NCBI RefSeq assembly: GCF_002878395.1
Contig: NC_061118.1
Location: 130,085,579-130,149,578 of the forward strand
Direction: 5' to 3'
DNA length: 64,000 bases
DNA from: Capsicum annuum
Lineage: Eukaryota; Streptophyta; Magnoliopsida; Solanales; Solanaceae
The translations under genes and the position numbers were made by a program. This document shows positions 20,050 to 31,984 of this stretch, piece after piece (within the stretch, counting starts at the first letter, position 1; the number at the start of each line of letters is the position of its first letter). The notes beneath the pieces were generated by a model. That model was given only the letters and a program-made list of their open reading frames with translations. It did no database searches and had not been told where the DNA came from.

Positions 20050-22743
20050 TGTAACGATCCGAAATTTCCTCCCGGAACATCACACGGTGCTTAAGGCCAC
20101 AAGTAGCCCTAAGCTAACCCTTTGAGCCTGTTTCTACTAATAACACTCACACACTAGCATAGTCATATCATATGAAAGGAAATACGAAGAAAATGCTCGA
20201 TCCAAACGACCACAATACTGGAAACCTCAACACAACCACAATCTGATAACTAGTCTGACAAAGTCTCTACTAATCCATGAACTAGAGAGCCATTGGGACA
20301 GGTCCCCAACTGACTCAAAATGAACTGAAAATAACAACATAGATGTCTGAATATAGGTCCTCGAATCATAAGGCCTCACCACTGTAGGAATGTAGATAGA
20401 GGTACTCAGAAATTACTGACGAGGTTGGGACTGAGCACTTGAACCTACATTATAAGACAATGTAGCACATAGACGTATATGTGGATCAACACTTGAAAAT
20501 GTACTGAGTATATGGGGGTGCTTGCATTTATATAAAACAACATCAATACTCTTTAATCAAATTATGCACGTAATAAGTAATGACCACATGGCTTGAATAA
20601 GTATAAAATACGAAGCTCATGAATCATGTAAAATGGAACATGTAAAACAATCTCGTGAGTCATTATACTTTCATCTTTGAATTTCTTACTCTTCTCTTAT
20701 TCTCATTACTCAAGGCTAAAGGAAACTTTAAGCAATACTTTCAACTCATACATATGTCTCATGGAGAGTAAAACTTCTTCAATGCTCAAGAACCCATAAC
20801 TCTTTTAAACTCAAATACTTGGAATTCGAAATCATATAACTTTGGAACATACTTAAAGGCATTTCATTCACGTTAGGAAAATATTTCATTTCAAGCTTTA
20901 GGGAAAAATACTCATATCAAGGGAAAGTAGTTTAGTTTTAAAGGAAAATATCTTATTTCAAAGCTTTAGTTTTAAGGGAAAATATTCTATCTCAATAGAA
21001 AATACTTTAGTTTAGGGATTTTCTCTTAACCGACATAAACCATGTGAGCTACATGGTGTCCAACGTTTTGTCCTCCTAAGGAAGAGACCTCACGCTGGGG
21101 AGAGGCGTCATACTCTTGCCAGGGAGTATAACCTAGGTCCAGTGATCACTAAACAAACTCGTCCTCGGGACCAATATCAACTCGGCCTTTGGCCTAATGA
21201 TAATCATAAACTCGTCCTCAGCCCCAACCTACGGTGGCACGTAGTTTTGGGTAAGACACCATAGAAACTTACTCACTCGGTGTTAAATACTGCTCCCTTT
21301 AGATTATCTGCGCTCATCTCATAAAAATCCACTTTTAGAAATAATTCCATGGTTCACCACGAACCCAATAATCAAATCTGTACTCTCATGTAGGAAAGTG
21401 AATTTTAAAGCTCAATGACATTAGGTCAAAACATTTCTCAACAATCTCAGAATACTCAAATCATGGATGCTTATAGCACAGTAGTCCATAAAATTGCAAG
21501 TCTCAAGTAGAGTTTAATAACCCATAATTTAATCTCAAGTTAAAACCCATCAAAAGCATAATAGATAGCATATAGATTCATAACCCACGTATAAATCTGG
21601 AAATTTCAGCAATTTGTCTCAAAATCTCAACATACTTATATACTTCATTATCTCAAATATTTCAACTATTAACTTCTCAAGGATTAAAATCATGGGGTAT
21701 AGAACCAGCTACAATTTCTCAAGAAAATATGTAAAAATTATGCCATTAGACTCTCAATTCATGGGAAACATCAAAAGCTTGCAAACAATAACAATGGGTG
21801 AAAAACTACAATTCAATTTCATGTAAAATCTCAAAAATTGCAGAGAATTATAGTTTAAATAAGCTTTTGGGCACAAGGGTGAAAGGATTACTCTTGTTCA
21901 AAACCCTACATACCTTGAATTAGAAGCTTTGGATGAACTCTCTCTTTTGGAACTCTATTCGTACTCTTGAATGAGGGTTCTTGAAGCCCTTGACTTGGGA
22001 ACCTTGAATCTTGACTCAATTTAGAAAATCTATGGTGGATTCTTGAGATTCTTGGACGAGATTTTGGAATCTTAGGATTCTTGTTGAGAGAAAACTTGAG
22101 AAAAACTTTATAGAATACTTGTAAATGACTTCAATTTGGTGTTTGCACTGTTTAAGAGGCTTGGAAAAAGTCCAAAGTGTCCTTTTTAACTTTTGTACGA
22201 AGCTGGAAAAATTAAACTGGGAACCCGATTTCATGGGTCACCGCGACGCGCCACTATCGCGATGGCTCACTAGAACTTGACAAATGGGAATCTAGGAGTC
22301 ACTGCGACGCATAGCCATTGCTTTGTCCCACTGATTGGGACCTGAAACTTCAGCGCGACGCGTCACAATCGCGCTAGGCCAAATTAACTATTGAGAAATT
22401 GAGGTCCTCTGCAATGCGCCACTATCACAGAGTTCCACTGAAATTTGACAATTTTCAAATAGACTCTCTCCGCGACGCGCCAAGCACTAAAATGACGTTG
22501 TTCCAAGACTAGGACTTAAATTAGCCATAACTTCTTACTCGGGTATCGGATTTGGGCGAATCTTATATCGATGGAAAGCATATCAAATTTCCCATGTGAT
22601 AAAAAGTCAAAATTAGGAAAATTCTATATGGTTAACCCGATACTCACTTAGGAAGTCACTTCTCAATCTTTTAGGGCCGGAATCACGCCTCACTTGACAC
22701 GCCCTAAGGCTCATTCTACGAGAGAATTTTGCGGGGTTTTACA
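20050..22743 (-). mobile_element. solo LTR (Ty3/gypsy, probably Tekay-like)
   Basis: On the minus strand the element starts TGTAAAACCCCGC and ends CGGATCGTTACA, giving TG...CA ends. The flanking pentamers TGAGG (20045-20049) and CGAGG (22744-22748) agree at four of five bases, and the sequences on both sides read on from each other. No internal domain lies on either side, so this is a solo LTR left by LTR-LTR recombination. At 2694 bp it fits the long LTRs of plant chromoviruses. It holds a CpG-rich repeated motif (GCGACGCG...CACTATCGCG) at 22238-22482. Confidence 0.78.
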
Positions 22744-23290
22744 CGAGGTGTAAATTAGTAACCTAAATTCATTATCAACCATTTGTAGTACTATCGAAAA
22801 ACAATTCTCTCTAATTTTATCTACTTCGGGCCTAAATCCAAGAATTCTACCATAACTCTTTATGTAGTGACTCTACAGATTAAATGGATCAATCCTACAT
22901 TAGAATGGTGTAATGAACTTACCTCAATAGTAAAAATTACCCAAATATGAAAGAACTCGCCTCTCTCAGACCTTAGGTAAAAAAATTTAAATATTAGAAA
23001 GAAAGTAGGATAAAAAAATTAGAAAGTCCAGACACTTTACTATTGATACCCATTATAGCCAGTAGGTACCCACTACAGCGGTTCTGTTATGGAGGTTTAG
23101 GACTCACTACAGCAATTCTGGTGACCCTTCAGTGGCCTTCATAGTGGTCTACTTCATGATACAGTGGACGGACCCACTACAACAATAAGGTTCTTGTTGC
23201 AACGGTGACTAATAGTGAGTCGGGGAAATTTCCAAAGCTCCCCCATTTTACAACACCCCCTTGAATTTTTCTATAACACAGATACATCTT
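22744..23290 (-). mobile_element. old LTR-like block, 5' part
   Basis: This continues the block at 18859-20049 after the solo LTR. It has repeated CCACTACAGC/CACTACAACA phrases (23070-23200), as seen in the upstream part of several Solanaceae gypsy LTRs. The possible start (minus) is near 23279. Limits are uncertain and no target duplication was found. Confidence 0.4.
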
Positions 23291-23569
23291 ATCGCAAAAA
23301 AATAGTTCTACAAATCTGTGTCTCACTTCAAAAGTTTCCATGGACTCCTACACTCCTCCCCTATCAGAAGATAACAAAAAAAATCCTCAACCGCTACACC
23401 CGGAGGCCCAATGATCTCTAAATAATACGATACCAAATTTTTGTTAGAAACTCTCTGAGCTTGAGATTTTATTAAATTTCTTCCTAAAATAAACTCTACT
23501 GGGGTTTTTGTAACTCTTGGACCGAGACACTAATTGAGTACCCAATATTCAAATAAACCTTTATTATTT

Positions 23570-25560
23570 TTTATGGTATGTTAGATATTGATGATGAGCA
23601 AGTTCCATATGATCGCATCTCTTAGCAGGGACTTTCTATTCATATAGATTTTGGTGAGCCCACATTCATATAGATTTGGGTACAGCACTTATTGTGAATT
23701 TTACCACATCCAGTTATAAAAGAAACTATCCTCATCCTATGGTTTTTCTAATAAAAGCAGGCTCGATAGATAAGCTTTCAGTTTTCGCAACTGCTAACAT
23801 ACCGGAGTCCACTTGAATATGCTATTTTCTTAGGAGAAAAAAGAAATAGTGACATATTTTTAAAGACCTTTAAATAAAAAGACCGAGAGCAGCGACTTGG
23901 CCTATAAGCCTCTACACGGCCTCGACACTATCAAGAATATTCGATTTCTCTTCGATCGCCTTGATTTTGTCTGGATTAACTTCAATCACCTTGCTAGACA
24001 TAAAGATACCCACGATACCATATTTATCTAGATTTAACTTTATGTCGTAACAGCAACAACAACAATGTACCCAAAATATCAAACACTTTTTGAAGGTAAG
24101 TAACGTTATCTTTGGATTCTTCTAATTTGACTAGCATGTCATCTGTGTAAACCTTTATGGTTTTTTTATTCATCTTCTCATTCATTTGATACCAGTCGTT
24201 GGTGTGTAAATTTTACATTGTTTAAGACAAAGGGATCAATTTGTAACAATATGTGCCGAAGTTAGTAACAAAGAGGTTTTCTCCCTGCCTTTTGAGTCCA
24301 TCCAAATTTGGTTGTACCCAAAATACGTATTGAGAGAACTCATGACCTCATGGACGACTGTGGCATCAATCATTCAATAAATGTTTGATACAGGGAAAGA
24401 GTCCTTAGGGTATTCTCTATTTAGATCTTTGAAATCAATATGTATCTAAAACATATCCAACTTTTGTCACTACTACTATGTTAGCCATCATTTTAAATAA
24501 TTTAGTTTTTGAATAGATCCTATATTCATAATGTGTGTTACTCTTTTCTTGGAAAACTTGTTCTTCTCCTTCGAAATGGGAAACCTTTTTTGTATTACAG
24601 TTAGAAAATCAAGGTCTATAACTGGCTTGTGCATGACCACCTCTAAGGGGTGCTTGTGATATCTAGATCGGTCCATACAAAAAAATCAATGTTAGTTCTA
24701 AGGAACTTAACATATGCTTTCCTAATCTAGAGAGATAATTCCATGCTAAGGTATACCTTTCTCTCAGGAAATCCTAGAAAAGGACAACTGGCTCGAGGTC
24801 TTCCGTTATCGACATAGTTGCATCTCGCTTATTTAGGACGTAGCAAGCTCTTAATGTCTCATACCACCCTTTTCCCATCTTCTCCATATTTGACAACTCC
24901 TCTTCCATCTCACTTTGAAGGGTGAGATCTAGTTTTATTGAATGTTCTCCTACTGGTGAGATGACATACATCTCTCTAGCTTTTAATATGTCTCACCTGA
25001 TTTGCCTTACCTCGACTAGTGTGAGGAGTTTGTGACTTAATGATATGTCAAAGGAATTACTCTTATGTCGTAGATTCATGGCCTTCACAAGACGACGTTA
25101 TATCACATGTGTCCGTCAAGGATGTTAAAGCGACTTGCCTTCTCCTTTTCCATATCATTGGTTACCAGCCTAACCTCGCTAACATTGTTGAAACCTGTTA
25201 GCATCTTCACCATTGGGTTCATCGAGATTGTCAATTCTAACTGTGTGAGGATCCATTTATGCATGATGTTTTTTCATCTATCAGGATCTACCAGCACATA
25301 CTTCACATCACAATTATCAATGTTTAAAGAAATTATGAAGGCATTATTTTGTGGGCTCTTTATCTAATCTAGATCATTTCTACTAAAGACCACATCCTCT
25401 CTATTGATGCCCATTCTTTGTGAGACCTTGCTTTTTTTTTTTTTTTATAGATGAGATGCATTCTATCCCTTTTTGAGGTCAAAACCCTAATCTAACTAGG
25501 TTCCTCTTCCCCAGTAATCCTATAACTTTCTCTCGGGTTTTGGATATGCCAACAAATAAA
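23570..25560 (-). pseudogene. Ty3/gypsy pol relic, Tat-type lineage
   Basis: Read on the minus strand, the order is protease then RT then the start of RNase H. Near 25320-25240 the protease region reads VKYVLVDPD...NIMHKWILTQL, where Tat-type elements have VDPGS. Near 25110-25040 follows a YNVVL-RP-IYDIRVIP block. The RT is seen as WLTNVVVV at about 24480 and KVYTDDMLVKLEES at about 24150, with both aspartates of the Y-x-DD box kept. Downstream text resembles the RT connection and LLSKP region to about 23700. Very many stops and frameshifts make this an old relic. No LTRs of its own were identified. Confidence 0.7.
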
Positions 25561-25641
25561 TTTTACTTCACCTGAAATGTAGTGAGATAACTTCAAAGGT
25601 TCAACCCTTCCACATAGTTCACCTTATTCTACTCTTTTCAA

Positions 25642-26509
25642 TCATATCAATAATATGTTTTTAGTATTATATTTTTCTTTGTCATCTGACTTATCATCTC
25701 TATGGTTTGCAAACTTTAAGCTTCCGCATGATGCTCTTTCGAGTTCAAACCCAACAAGTGGTATCACTCCCTATGGTTCAATGATCTAATGGTTAAGATT
25801 GAGGACATGTTGAGATTAAAGTTGCAACCAACTCAACGATAATGAAGTGTTTATAAAAAAAAGGTCAAGATATTATATGTGAAGAAAAAGTTTCAACCAT
25901 ATTTTTAATATTCCTACTGCTGTATTTTTTAAAATAAGAAAATGTTAATTTTTAACTTATTTTAGCCATGATATTTTAAACCTTATATTTAATCATGGCA
26001 AGCAACACTGATGCAGATTATGTGAAGAATGAAGATCATACACCTGAAGAAGGCAGATCAAATTATGTCAAGAAAATCAGGCCCAAAAGAGGAGATTTGT
26101 TAAGATTTTTTCCATGATTTTTTTTATCAAAATTAAGTTCAATTTTCTATTGATGGAAAGTCAAAGTACTACTTTAATTTCTTTTACTTTTTCTGAAATG
26201 AAAATATAATTCTTTTTCATATTTGACTAATCTCTTTCTTGGAAAAAAGTTTTGTGACTCTATAAATAGAAGACTCAGCTTCTCATATCATAACACAATA
26301 GCATCCACAATATAGTGATTAAAGAGTTGTTTAGGGAGAGATTTTCTTCTAACAATATTTTATGTTTTTTTATATTAGTTTGCAATATGTAGAACACTTG
26401 AACAAATTATATCAATAATATATTTTTAGTATTATGTTTTTCTTTATCATCTTTATGGTTTGTAAATTTTAAGCTTCGACATGAGGCCTTCTCAATTTTA
26501 AATCCAACA
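25642..26509 (+). mobile_element. small non-autonomous LTR retroelement (TRIM-like)
   Basis: A 115-bp piece ending CCCAACA (25642-25756) repeats as the last part of a 412-bp LTR (26098-26509, TGTTAAGATT...AATCCAACA). Directly after the left piece comes AGTGGTATCA (25757-25766), a primer-binding site complementary to initiator tRNA-Met. Directly before the right LTR comes a polypurine tract AAAAGAGGAGAT (26085-26096). The interior is only about 340 bp and lacks pol. A TATA box (TATAAATAG, 26261-26269) lies in the right LTR. The left LTR has lost its first ~300 bp. The terminus type suggests mobilisation by a Copia element. Confidence 0.75.
25758..25766 (+). other. primer-binding site (tRNA-iMet type)
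   Basis: GTGGTATCA sits immediately after the left LTR end and matches the first bases of the usual TGGTATCAGAGC site. Confidence 0.65.
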
Positions 26510-27441
26510 AATACTCCAGCTAGGGATCTGTAGTGGTCTTTGACTCTTCCTTCCAATCCAACAACACTTTTTATTAGATATGTGACAATTTCTGTTCAGA
26601 AGAGGAAAGTGCTTCCAGTTTCATCCATATCCTATTTTCTGTAAAATGAACCACAACCAAGGTAGTAAGGGAAAATAATATTAAGCCCACACAACTACTC
26701 TAGACCCATGGTAGGCACCAAATAATTTACCACGAATTTGGTATAGTTAAATTTGTAGGTGGATCAAGAGCACATATTACAATTTTAACTTTATTTTAGG
26801 TTCAATTTGCACGTGATAATCACTAACAAAAAATTATATCGTAAACAAAATAAATAAAGTAAAAAGGACAAATCAGAGTGCGCCAAGAATGAGTATGAAC
26901 GTCTCCAAGACCAGCTCCCAACTATTTGAGCCACTACCAAAAGAAAGACAAATTGTAAAGTTAAAAATGACTAGAGAACAAGTAAACTATAATATTCAAT
27001 CAGCGAAAAATTGGTGTTCACCCGCCTTTACATGTGAAGAGGGGTAATTATTTGTAAGCTACAATTTAAGGCCTTGGACAACTAAAATAAGCCATTAGAG
27101 TTCTAAAGTACTATGACCTATATCCTTACACCACACCAACTGCAACGTTTAGTCCCGTACAGGTTCGTCCACGTTCCTGAGCACCCTAACCAACTAGTCT
27201 CTACCTGTCCTTAGTGGCATGTCACTGAGGGCGATGGTCCCATGATCCTGATTTCCCTCGAGAGGGCACCTTCAATCATTGCCATCTCGCCATCTGGTCC
27301 GAGGGTGAGGATCTCGAGGTTCTACATTTTTTATTTTGGTGAGTCCTCCTGCTGGACTCTCTATTAGTGCTACGTTTAGAAATACTACATCAAAAATGAT
27401 CTTTAGCGATAATTAATTAACGGTAATAACTTAATTTTCAC
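26510..27441. other. non-coding stretch
   Basis: No gene is recognised. The part at 27120-27330 is richer in GC than its neighbours (CCCTCGAGAGGGCACC and similar), which may mark another degraded element, but no motif supports a call. Confidence 0.4.
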
Positions 27442-27592
27442 TGTTAGGATAACTTTGAACCTAGTTTGTAATTATTTGTATTTGATATTTGTATTTATCC
27501 GTTAGCTAGAATACGTACATGTACACTAAATTAAGTGATGTAATCTACGGGAGAAACAATCAGCTTGAAACTTCAACTTGGTATCAAGATCC

Positions 27593-28260
27593 ATGACAAA
27601 TTCAACTTCTTCCTCCTCTCCTCTCACTGCTCCAATCACTCCCAAACATCTAAATCCTCTACCAACTATTTATAATATCAAGGGTTTCATACCTATTGAA
27701 CTTACGTACCTAAATTATCTGACTTTGAAGAAAATCTTTATCACAGTCTTAAAAAGTCATAATCTTCATCCTTTGATTTATGGTTCAATTCCCTGCCCAT
27801 CTCCCACAGATGATGAATATCGTTTATGGATTCAGTGTGATACTATCACCCTAAGTTGGATCAATGCCACTCTTTCACCACCAGTTCTTGATTCTTTTTT
27901 AAACATAGCATGCAAAACTTCTAAAGAAGCGTGGGATACTTTAGGTTCGCTTTATCTTGATCAAGTCTCTTCTTCAGTCATTCACCTGAAATCAAAATTT
28001 CAGAATTTCAAAAAAAGGCTCACTTTTCATGGAGGAATATCTTCAAAAGTCGCACTCAATTGCTTGTTCTTTGAGAGTTATTGGAAAACCGTCACAGAAG
28101 ATGATCTTGTCGCACAGGCACTATAAGGGCTACCTACTTCTTACCGTACTTTTGTTTTTGGCCTAAATACCACTGGGTCTCTCCCTTCCTTCATCGCCTT
28201 AAGGACCCTTTTATTAACCGAAGAAGCCCATATAATGTTGCTACACCTGATGACTCCATC
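27593..28260 (+). pseudogene. Copia gag relic
   Basis: This encodes the capsid-like Gag of a Copia element (UBN2 / retrotran_gag type). The frame from ATG 27593 runs to a stop at 28124. Visible blocks are WIQCDTITLSWINATLSP, SKEAWDTLGSLYLD and FQNFKKRLTFHGG. A frame reading LPTSYRTFVFGLN follows the stop, so a single nonsense change separates the two parts before further breaks. No CCHC knuckle is recognisable downstream. Confidence 0.75.
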
Positions 28261-28539
28261 ACTCAAACAGACTTGGTAGTCTCTTTTAATGTTAATTATC
28301 CCTCTAACGTTTCCTCTTCTCCTTTTCAATCTCAAGGGTCAAACAATAGCCGAGGTCGTGTATGTAATAACACAGGTTATAATGGTAGAGGTCGTCGTTA
28401 ATTTTTTCAGACTTCTTCTCGAGGATATTCTCCTCAATAGAATGGTGTACAACAACCTGGTCATACTCCTAGTGATGGTATTCTTGGTTGTTCTCCTTTT
28501 GTTCCATCCAAATAGTTCCAAATATGTTTTCACTATATC

Positions 28540-29470
28540 CATACTGCCTTACAATGTTGAAACAAGTTTAATCATTCTTTCATTCCAAATAATTTACCTA
28601 AAGTCTTTTGTAGCTATGAGCGTAGAGGATTTTTTGCCACCTGTGTGGTATCCCAATTCTAGGGCTTTCGCACACATAACTTATGATCCCACTCTATTGT
28701 CTTCTTCTGCTTCATACAATGGCTCATCTCAGGTCATGGTTGGTAATGGTAATCTTCTACTTATTGTCTCTGTTGGTCAATTTGTTCTCTCTACTTTGTC
28801 TCAACCTCTTCACTTGAATAATGTTTTATATGTTCCTTCACTCAAGAACAAACTTATGTCTATCCAGCACTTATGTACGGATAATGATTGTTTCGTTGAA
28901 TTTACTAAGTCTAGTTTCTTTATTAGGAAAAGAGGACCAATCAAGTATTGCTCTACTGTAAGAATGATGTCTCCCTCTGTTTGATCTCCACATCCTTTCC
29001 TCATGCATTTTTTAGTGCTGTCTCCTCATCTCTATGGCATAAGTGCTTGGGGCATCCTGGCCATCACTCTCTAGCATCATTAGCTCGTTGTGGTTTAGTT
29101 AGTTGTAGTTCTAGTTTTGATAATAATTCATGCAATGTTTGCCATTTGGGCAAGCACACCAGATTGTAATTTGATTCCTTTTCAAGTAATGCAATGTCTC
29201 CTTTTGTTTTGGTTCATTCAGATGTGTGGCAAGCCCCTTCGAATTCCAATTCTAATTTTCATTATTATATTTTATTTCTTGATGATTTTACTAAATATAC
29301 ATGGATTTATCTTATGTGAGAAAAATCAGAAGCTTTTGATAAATTCAAAGAATTTTATCTAATAGTCTGTAATACATTTCACTCTACCATTTCATATTCC
29401 CAATCTGATGGTGGTAACGAATATGATAATACTAATTTTAGTTCATTCTTCAGAGAAAATAATCCACTAC
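28540..29470 (+). pseudogene. Copia protease / integrase relic
   Basis: From about 28620 the protease region reads WYPNSRAFAHIT, where the family has WYxDSGATHHxT; the catalytic Asp is Asn and DSG is lost. LNNVLYVPSLKNKLMSI follows. The GAG-pre-integrase zinc region (29035-29165) keeps its ligands: LWHKCLGHPGHHS and CNVCHLGKH. The integrase core shows HSDVWQAP with the first Asp, FLDDFTKYTWIY, and QSDGGNEY with the second Asp, then stops before the Glu. Several frame changes and an in-frame stop are present. Confidence 0.78.
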
Positions 29471-29484
29471 ATAAACTAGAGGGG

Positions 29485-30096
29485 TGCCCCTTCACTAAGG
29501 GGCCTTTTGGTCATTTTTAACTTTAATTTTGTAATACACTATATAAAGAACATTGTAGGGTTTCTTTCATTAGTTTTTGGATATTGTAAGACATACCATT
29601 TTGAGATACAAAGTCCTCTCTCCTTTGAGGTAAACCAAAACTAGGTTCAGAAGTGTGGGTTTCACTTGTGTTGTTTGTTCAAGCTTGAAAACGTTTGGTG
29701 CTTGAAGTATTGAGGTCCCTCTTGTTTCTACGTAAGAGAGTAGGTATTCCTATTATCATTGTATTAAGGGTCGATGTGTTTGAAACACACTTAGGTTCTT
29801 AGTTCATGAGATAGTTTATGCCACTCTACCTATCCCTTTGTTTTGTTGTAATCATGTAGTTTGTGTTCTTATAATCTTAACCGTGAGTTGTTGTTGTTCT
29901 CATCTTGCTATCTTCATATTTTTGTTTCTAATCTAGTTTGGGGCTGGCTGAAAATAGGTGTTAAACACCTTGTTATCTTGTTATTCTCTTGTTGTTGTGT
30001 TGGTCGAGATTTGGTTCCATTGTGGTCTTGGTATTACCTTGTGTTTATGGATTGTTTTGGATTGTTTTAGGTGTAATCCAAGTTTGGTTTGTATCA
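29485..30096 (+). repeat. 5' LTR of the gypsy element
   Basis: TG...CA ends, 612 bp. Its first bases form a perfect 7-bp hairpin (GCCCCTT, CACT, AAGGGGC). The left limit rests on the TG and the loss of Copia homology, so it is less certain than the right limit, which is fixed by the primer-binding site. Confidence 0.6.
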
Positions 30097-30098
30097 TT

Positions 30099-30110
30099 TG
30101 GTATCAGAGC
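30099..30110 (+). other. primer-binding site, tRNA-iMet
   Basis: TGGTATCAGAGC, two bases after the LTR end, is the standard plant LTR-retrotransposon site complementary to the 3' end of initiator tRNA-Met. Confidence 0.85.
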
Positions 30111-31181
30111 TTGTGGTTGGTTTTGTTATAACAAAATCAATCTTAGGCTAGCTTACTAGAAAATAAAAAAAGAAAGAATAGTGTTCTTGAGTTGTTCTTG
30201 GTCGAGAATTGTTCTTGTTGTTGTCTTGGCCGAAAGTTGAGTCTAGATCTAGGAGTCATTGTGATTGATTTATTGTTTCTAGTGTTGGTTTCATCTTTAC
30301 TAATACTAAAGAAGTCTAGATCTAAATTGAGCTTGAAATGTTGATGTTGTTGTTGTGAACTTGAAAGCTTGGCCGTGTGGTGATACTGTTATTATGGAGT
30401 AGGACATTGGATTGTTGTTGTTCTTAGTGATTATTTTTGATATTCTTCATCACCTTCAAGCCTTGTTAAATATAAAGTGCATTTTGGATCCAAAAAGGTG
30501 AAGGAGAAAAGGTATAGTACATGTTAAATCTTGACAGACTTACAACCACCAAAGACTTGTCAATCACATCTCAACCACTTTCCTATGTTTTAAGGAAAAG
30601 TACAAGAAAAGTTAAGTCTTGAAATTTGAATTTGAAAAAGAGCTCCAAGACTTATATTCCCTCCTTTTAACCAAATTCCACCAATTCCTAATTGTAAAAT
30701 TAATCAAGACTACCAAATTTAGAAAATAAAATTATAGAAGCCACAACCAATTGAGGGATGCCACATCATTAGTTACTATTCACATGCCAATTTTGGCTTA
30801 AGTTTTATATTCTTAGTTTCATTTTATAGTTCCTTATTTTTGTTTGTTGGTTCGAACACTAATTGACAAGCTAGTAAATTCCTACTAGATTGTACATTAG
30901 TTTTTTTATCCGTTTGTTTATGTCAAACGTTATTTGTGTGATTTTGTCATTTTTAAATCGTTGATTAGTTCTTGACTCACGTCTTACAAGATTCATTTGA
31001 GTTTCAAACCGAAATATAATCCGAACAAGAGCAGACTCAATCCTCAACTCCTCACGCATTCCTTAGCCGGCTTACAATACTTGTGAAGCTACGAGTGAGG
31101 TAATCAAAGTGTGTGAGTGGCTGAGGCTATTTGAACTAACTTGTTTGCTGTTTTTGTAGGCGTTTAATTTGGTATTTTGTG

Positions 31182-31984
31182 ATGGAAATATCCACATCAC
31201 AAACCGTGGACAATAACACTCTTGAAACTATGAAACCCTTTCTTGAGGCTATCACCCAAACTCTTGAAAGTTTTGGCTCGGATCTTGCATCAATAAAAGG
31301 GCTATGCATACTATGAGTGGGAGATTGAAATGGGTAGAAATTCTATGAAGTCCCCTACCTTCTACTCCTCAAAATACTTCCGCAACCATTACCCCCAAAA
31401 CTTTGCATCAAGTGTTCAATCTACCGAGACAACCATCAAATGCTTTCCAAAACCAAGAGTATGATTGACCAACCCATCCTCCACTTTACTAAGTCCAACA
31501 AGAAGAATTTAGAACTAAAATTCCTCCACCAAACTCGAGCCCTCCACTTAACCAAAGGCCTCACTTCCCAATCCAAACTCCATAGAACTAAAGGGCTTAC
31601 TTTCCTCCAAATTCGAATCCACTTAATCTAAATCAACCAAACTGTGTTGAGGGATATGGTAGAGAGGAACAACATGGGGGTTATGGAGCTTATGGTGATG
31701 TTTACTTAAGGGTAGAAGAGGTGAGGTTTAGGCAAGGTGATTTAGGTCGAGAGGTGAGGGGTGTCCATCAAACCCGAGAGTTAGGCATCAAAGTTATCCT
31801 TTTGATCTTCAAGGGCGAGAGTGATCCCAAGAAGTATCTTTCTTGGGAGTCATTATGTGACAAGATGTTTCAAATTAATGATCTAACCAAAGAGAAGAAG
31901 AGTTTTTATACTATGCCTCACTTTAAGGGGTATGCAAACACTAATAAATTAAATGACCGTCTAACTGACTATCTAATTGTCTGA
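31182..31984 (+). pseudogene. gypsy gag relic, interrupted
   Basis: From ATG 31182 the frame reads MEISTSQTVDNNTLETMKPF and ends at a stop near 31315. After frame changes, 31721-31984 contains IKVILLIFKGESDPKKYLSW and KKSFYTMPHFKGYA. These match the core of plant gypsy Gag (I-x-PxFKGKxDPExYLxWE ... EFxxYAxxWW). Homology ends where the inverted Tekay LTR fragment begins at about 31953, so the gene is cut in its capsid domain. Confidence 0.7.

Larger units (their letters stand above)
27442..29480 (+). mobile_element. truncated Copia element (Ale/Retrofit-like)
   Basis: A short LTR, TGTTAGGATAAC...ACTTCA (27442-27575), is followed by a TGGTATCA primer-binding site at 27579-27586 and the gag ATG at 27593. 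Gag, protease, GAG-pre-integrase and the first half of integrase follow, then homology stops near 29480 where another LTR begins. RT, RNase H and the 3' LTR are missing. The ~134-bp LTR beginning TGTTAGGAT and the direct passage into gag are typical of the Ale/Retrofit group. Confidence 0.75.
29485..31952 (+). mobile_element. 5' part of a Ty3/gypsy element
   Basis: A probable LTR runs from TGCCCC (29485) to TGTATCA (30096), with a TATATAAAG box near 29540. It is followed by a clear primer-binding site, TGGTATCAGAGC, at 30099-30110, a ~1.07-kb leader and the start of gag at 31182. The element breaks at about 31953, where an inverted Tekay LTR fragment starts. It appears to have landed in the Copia relic, whose integrase homology ends here. 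No pol or 3' LTR of this element was found later in the window. Confidence 0.7.
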
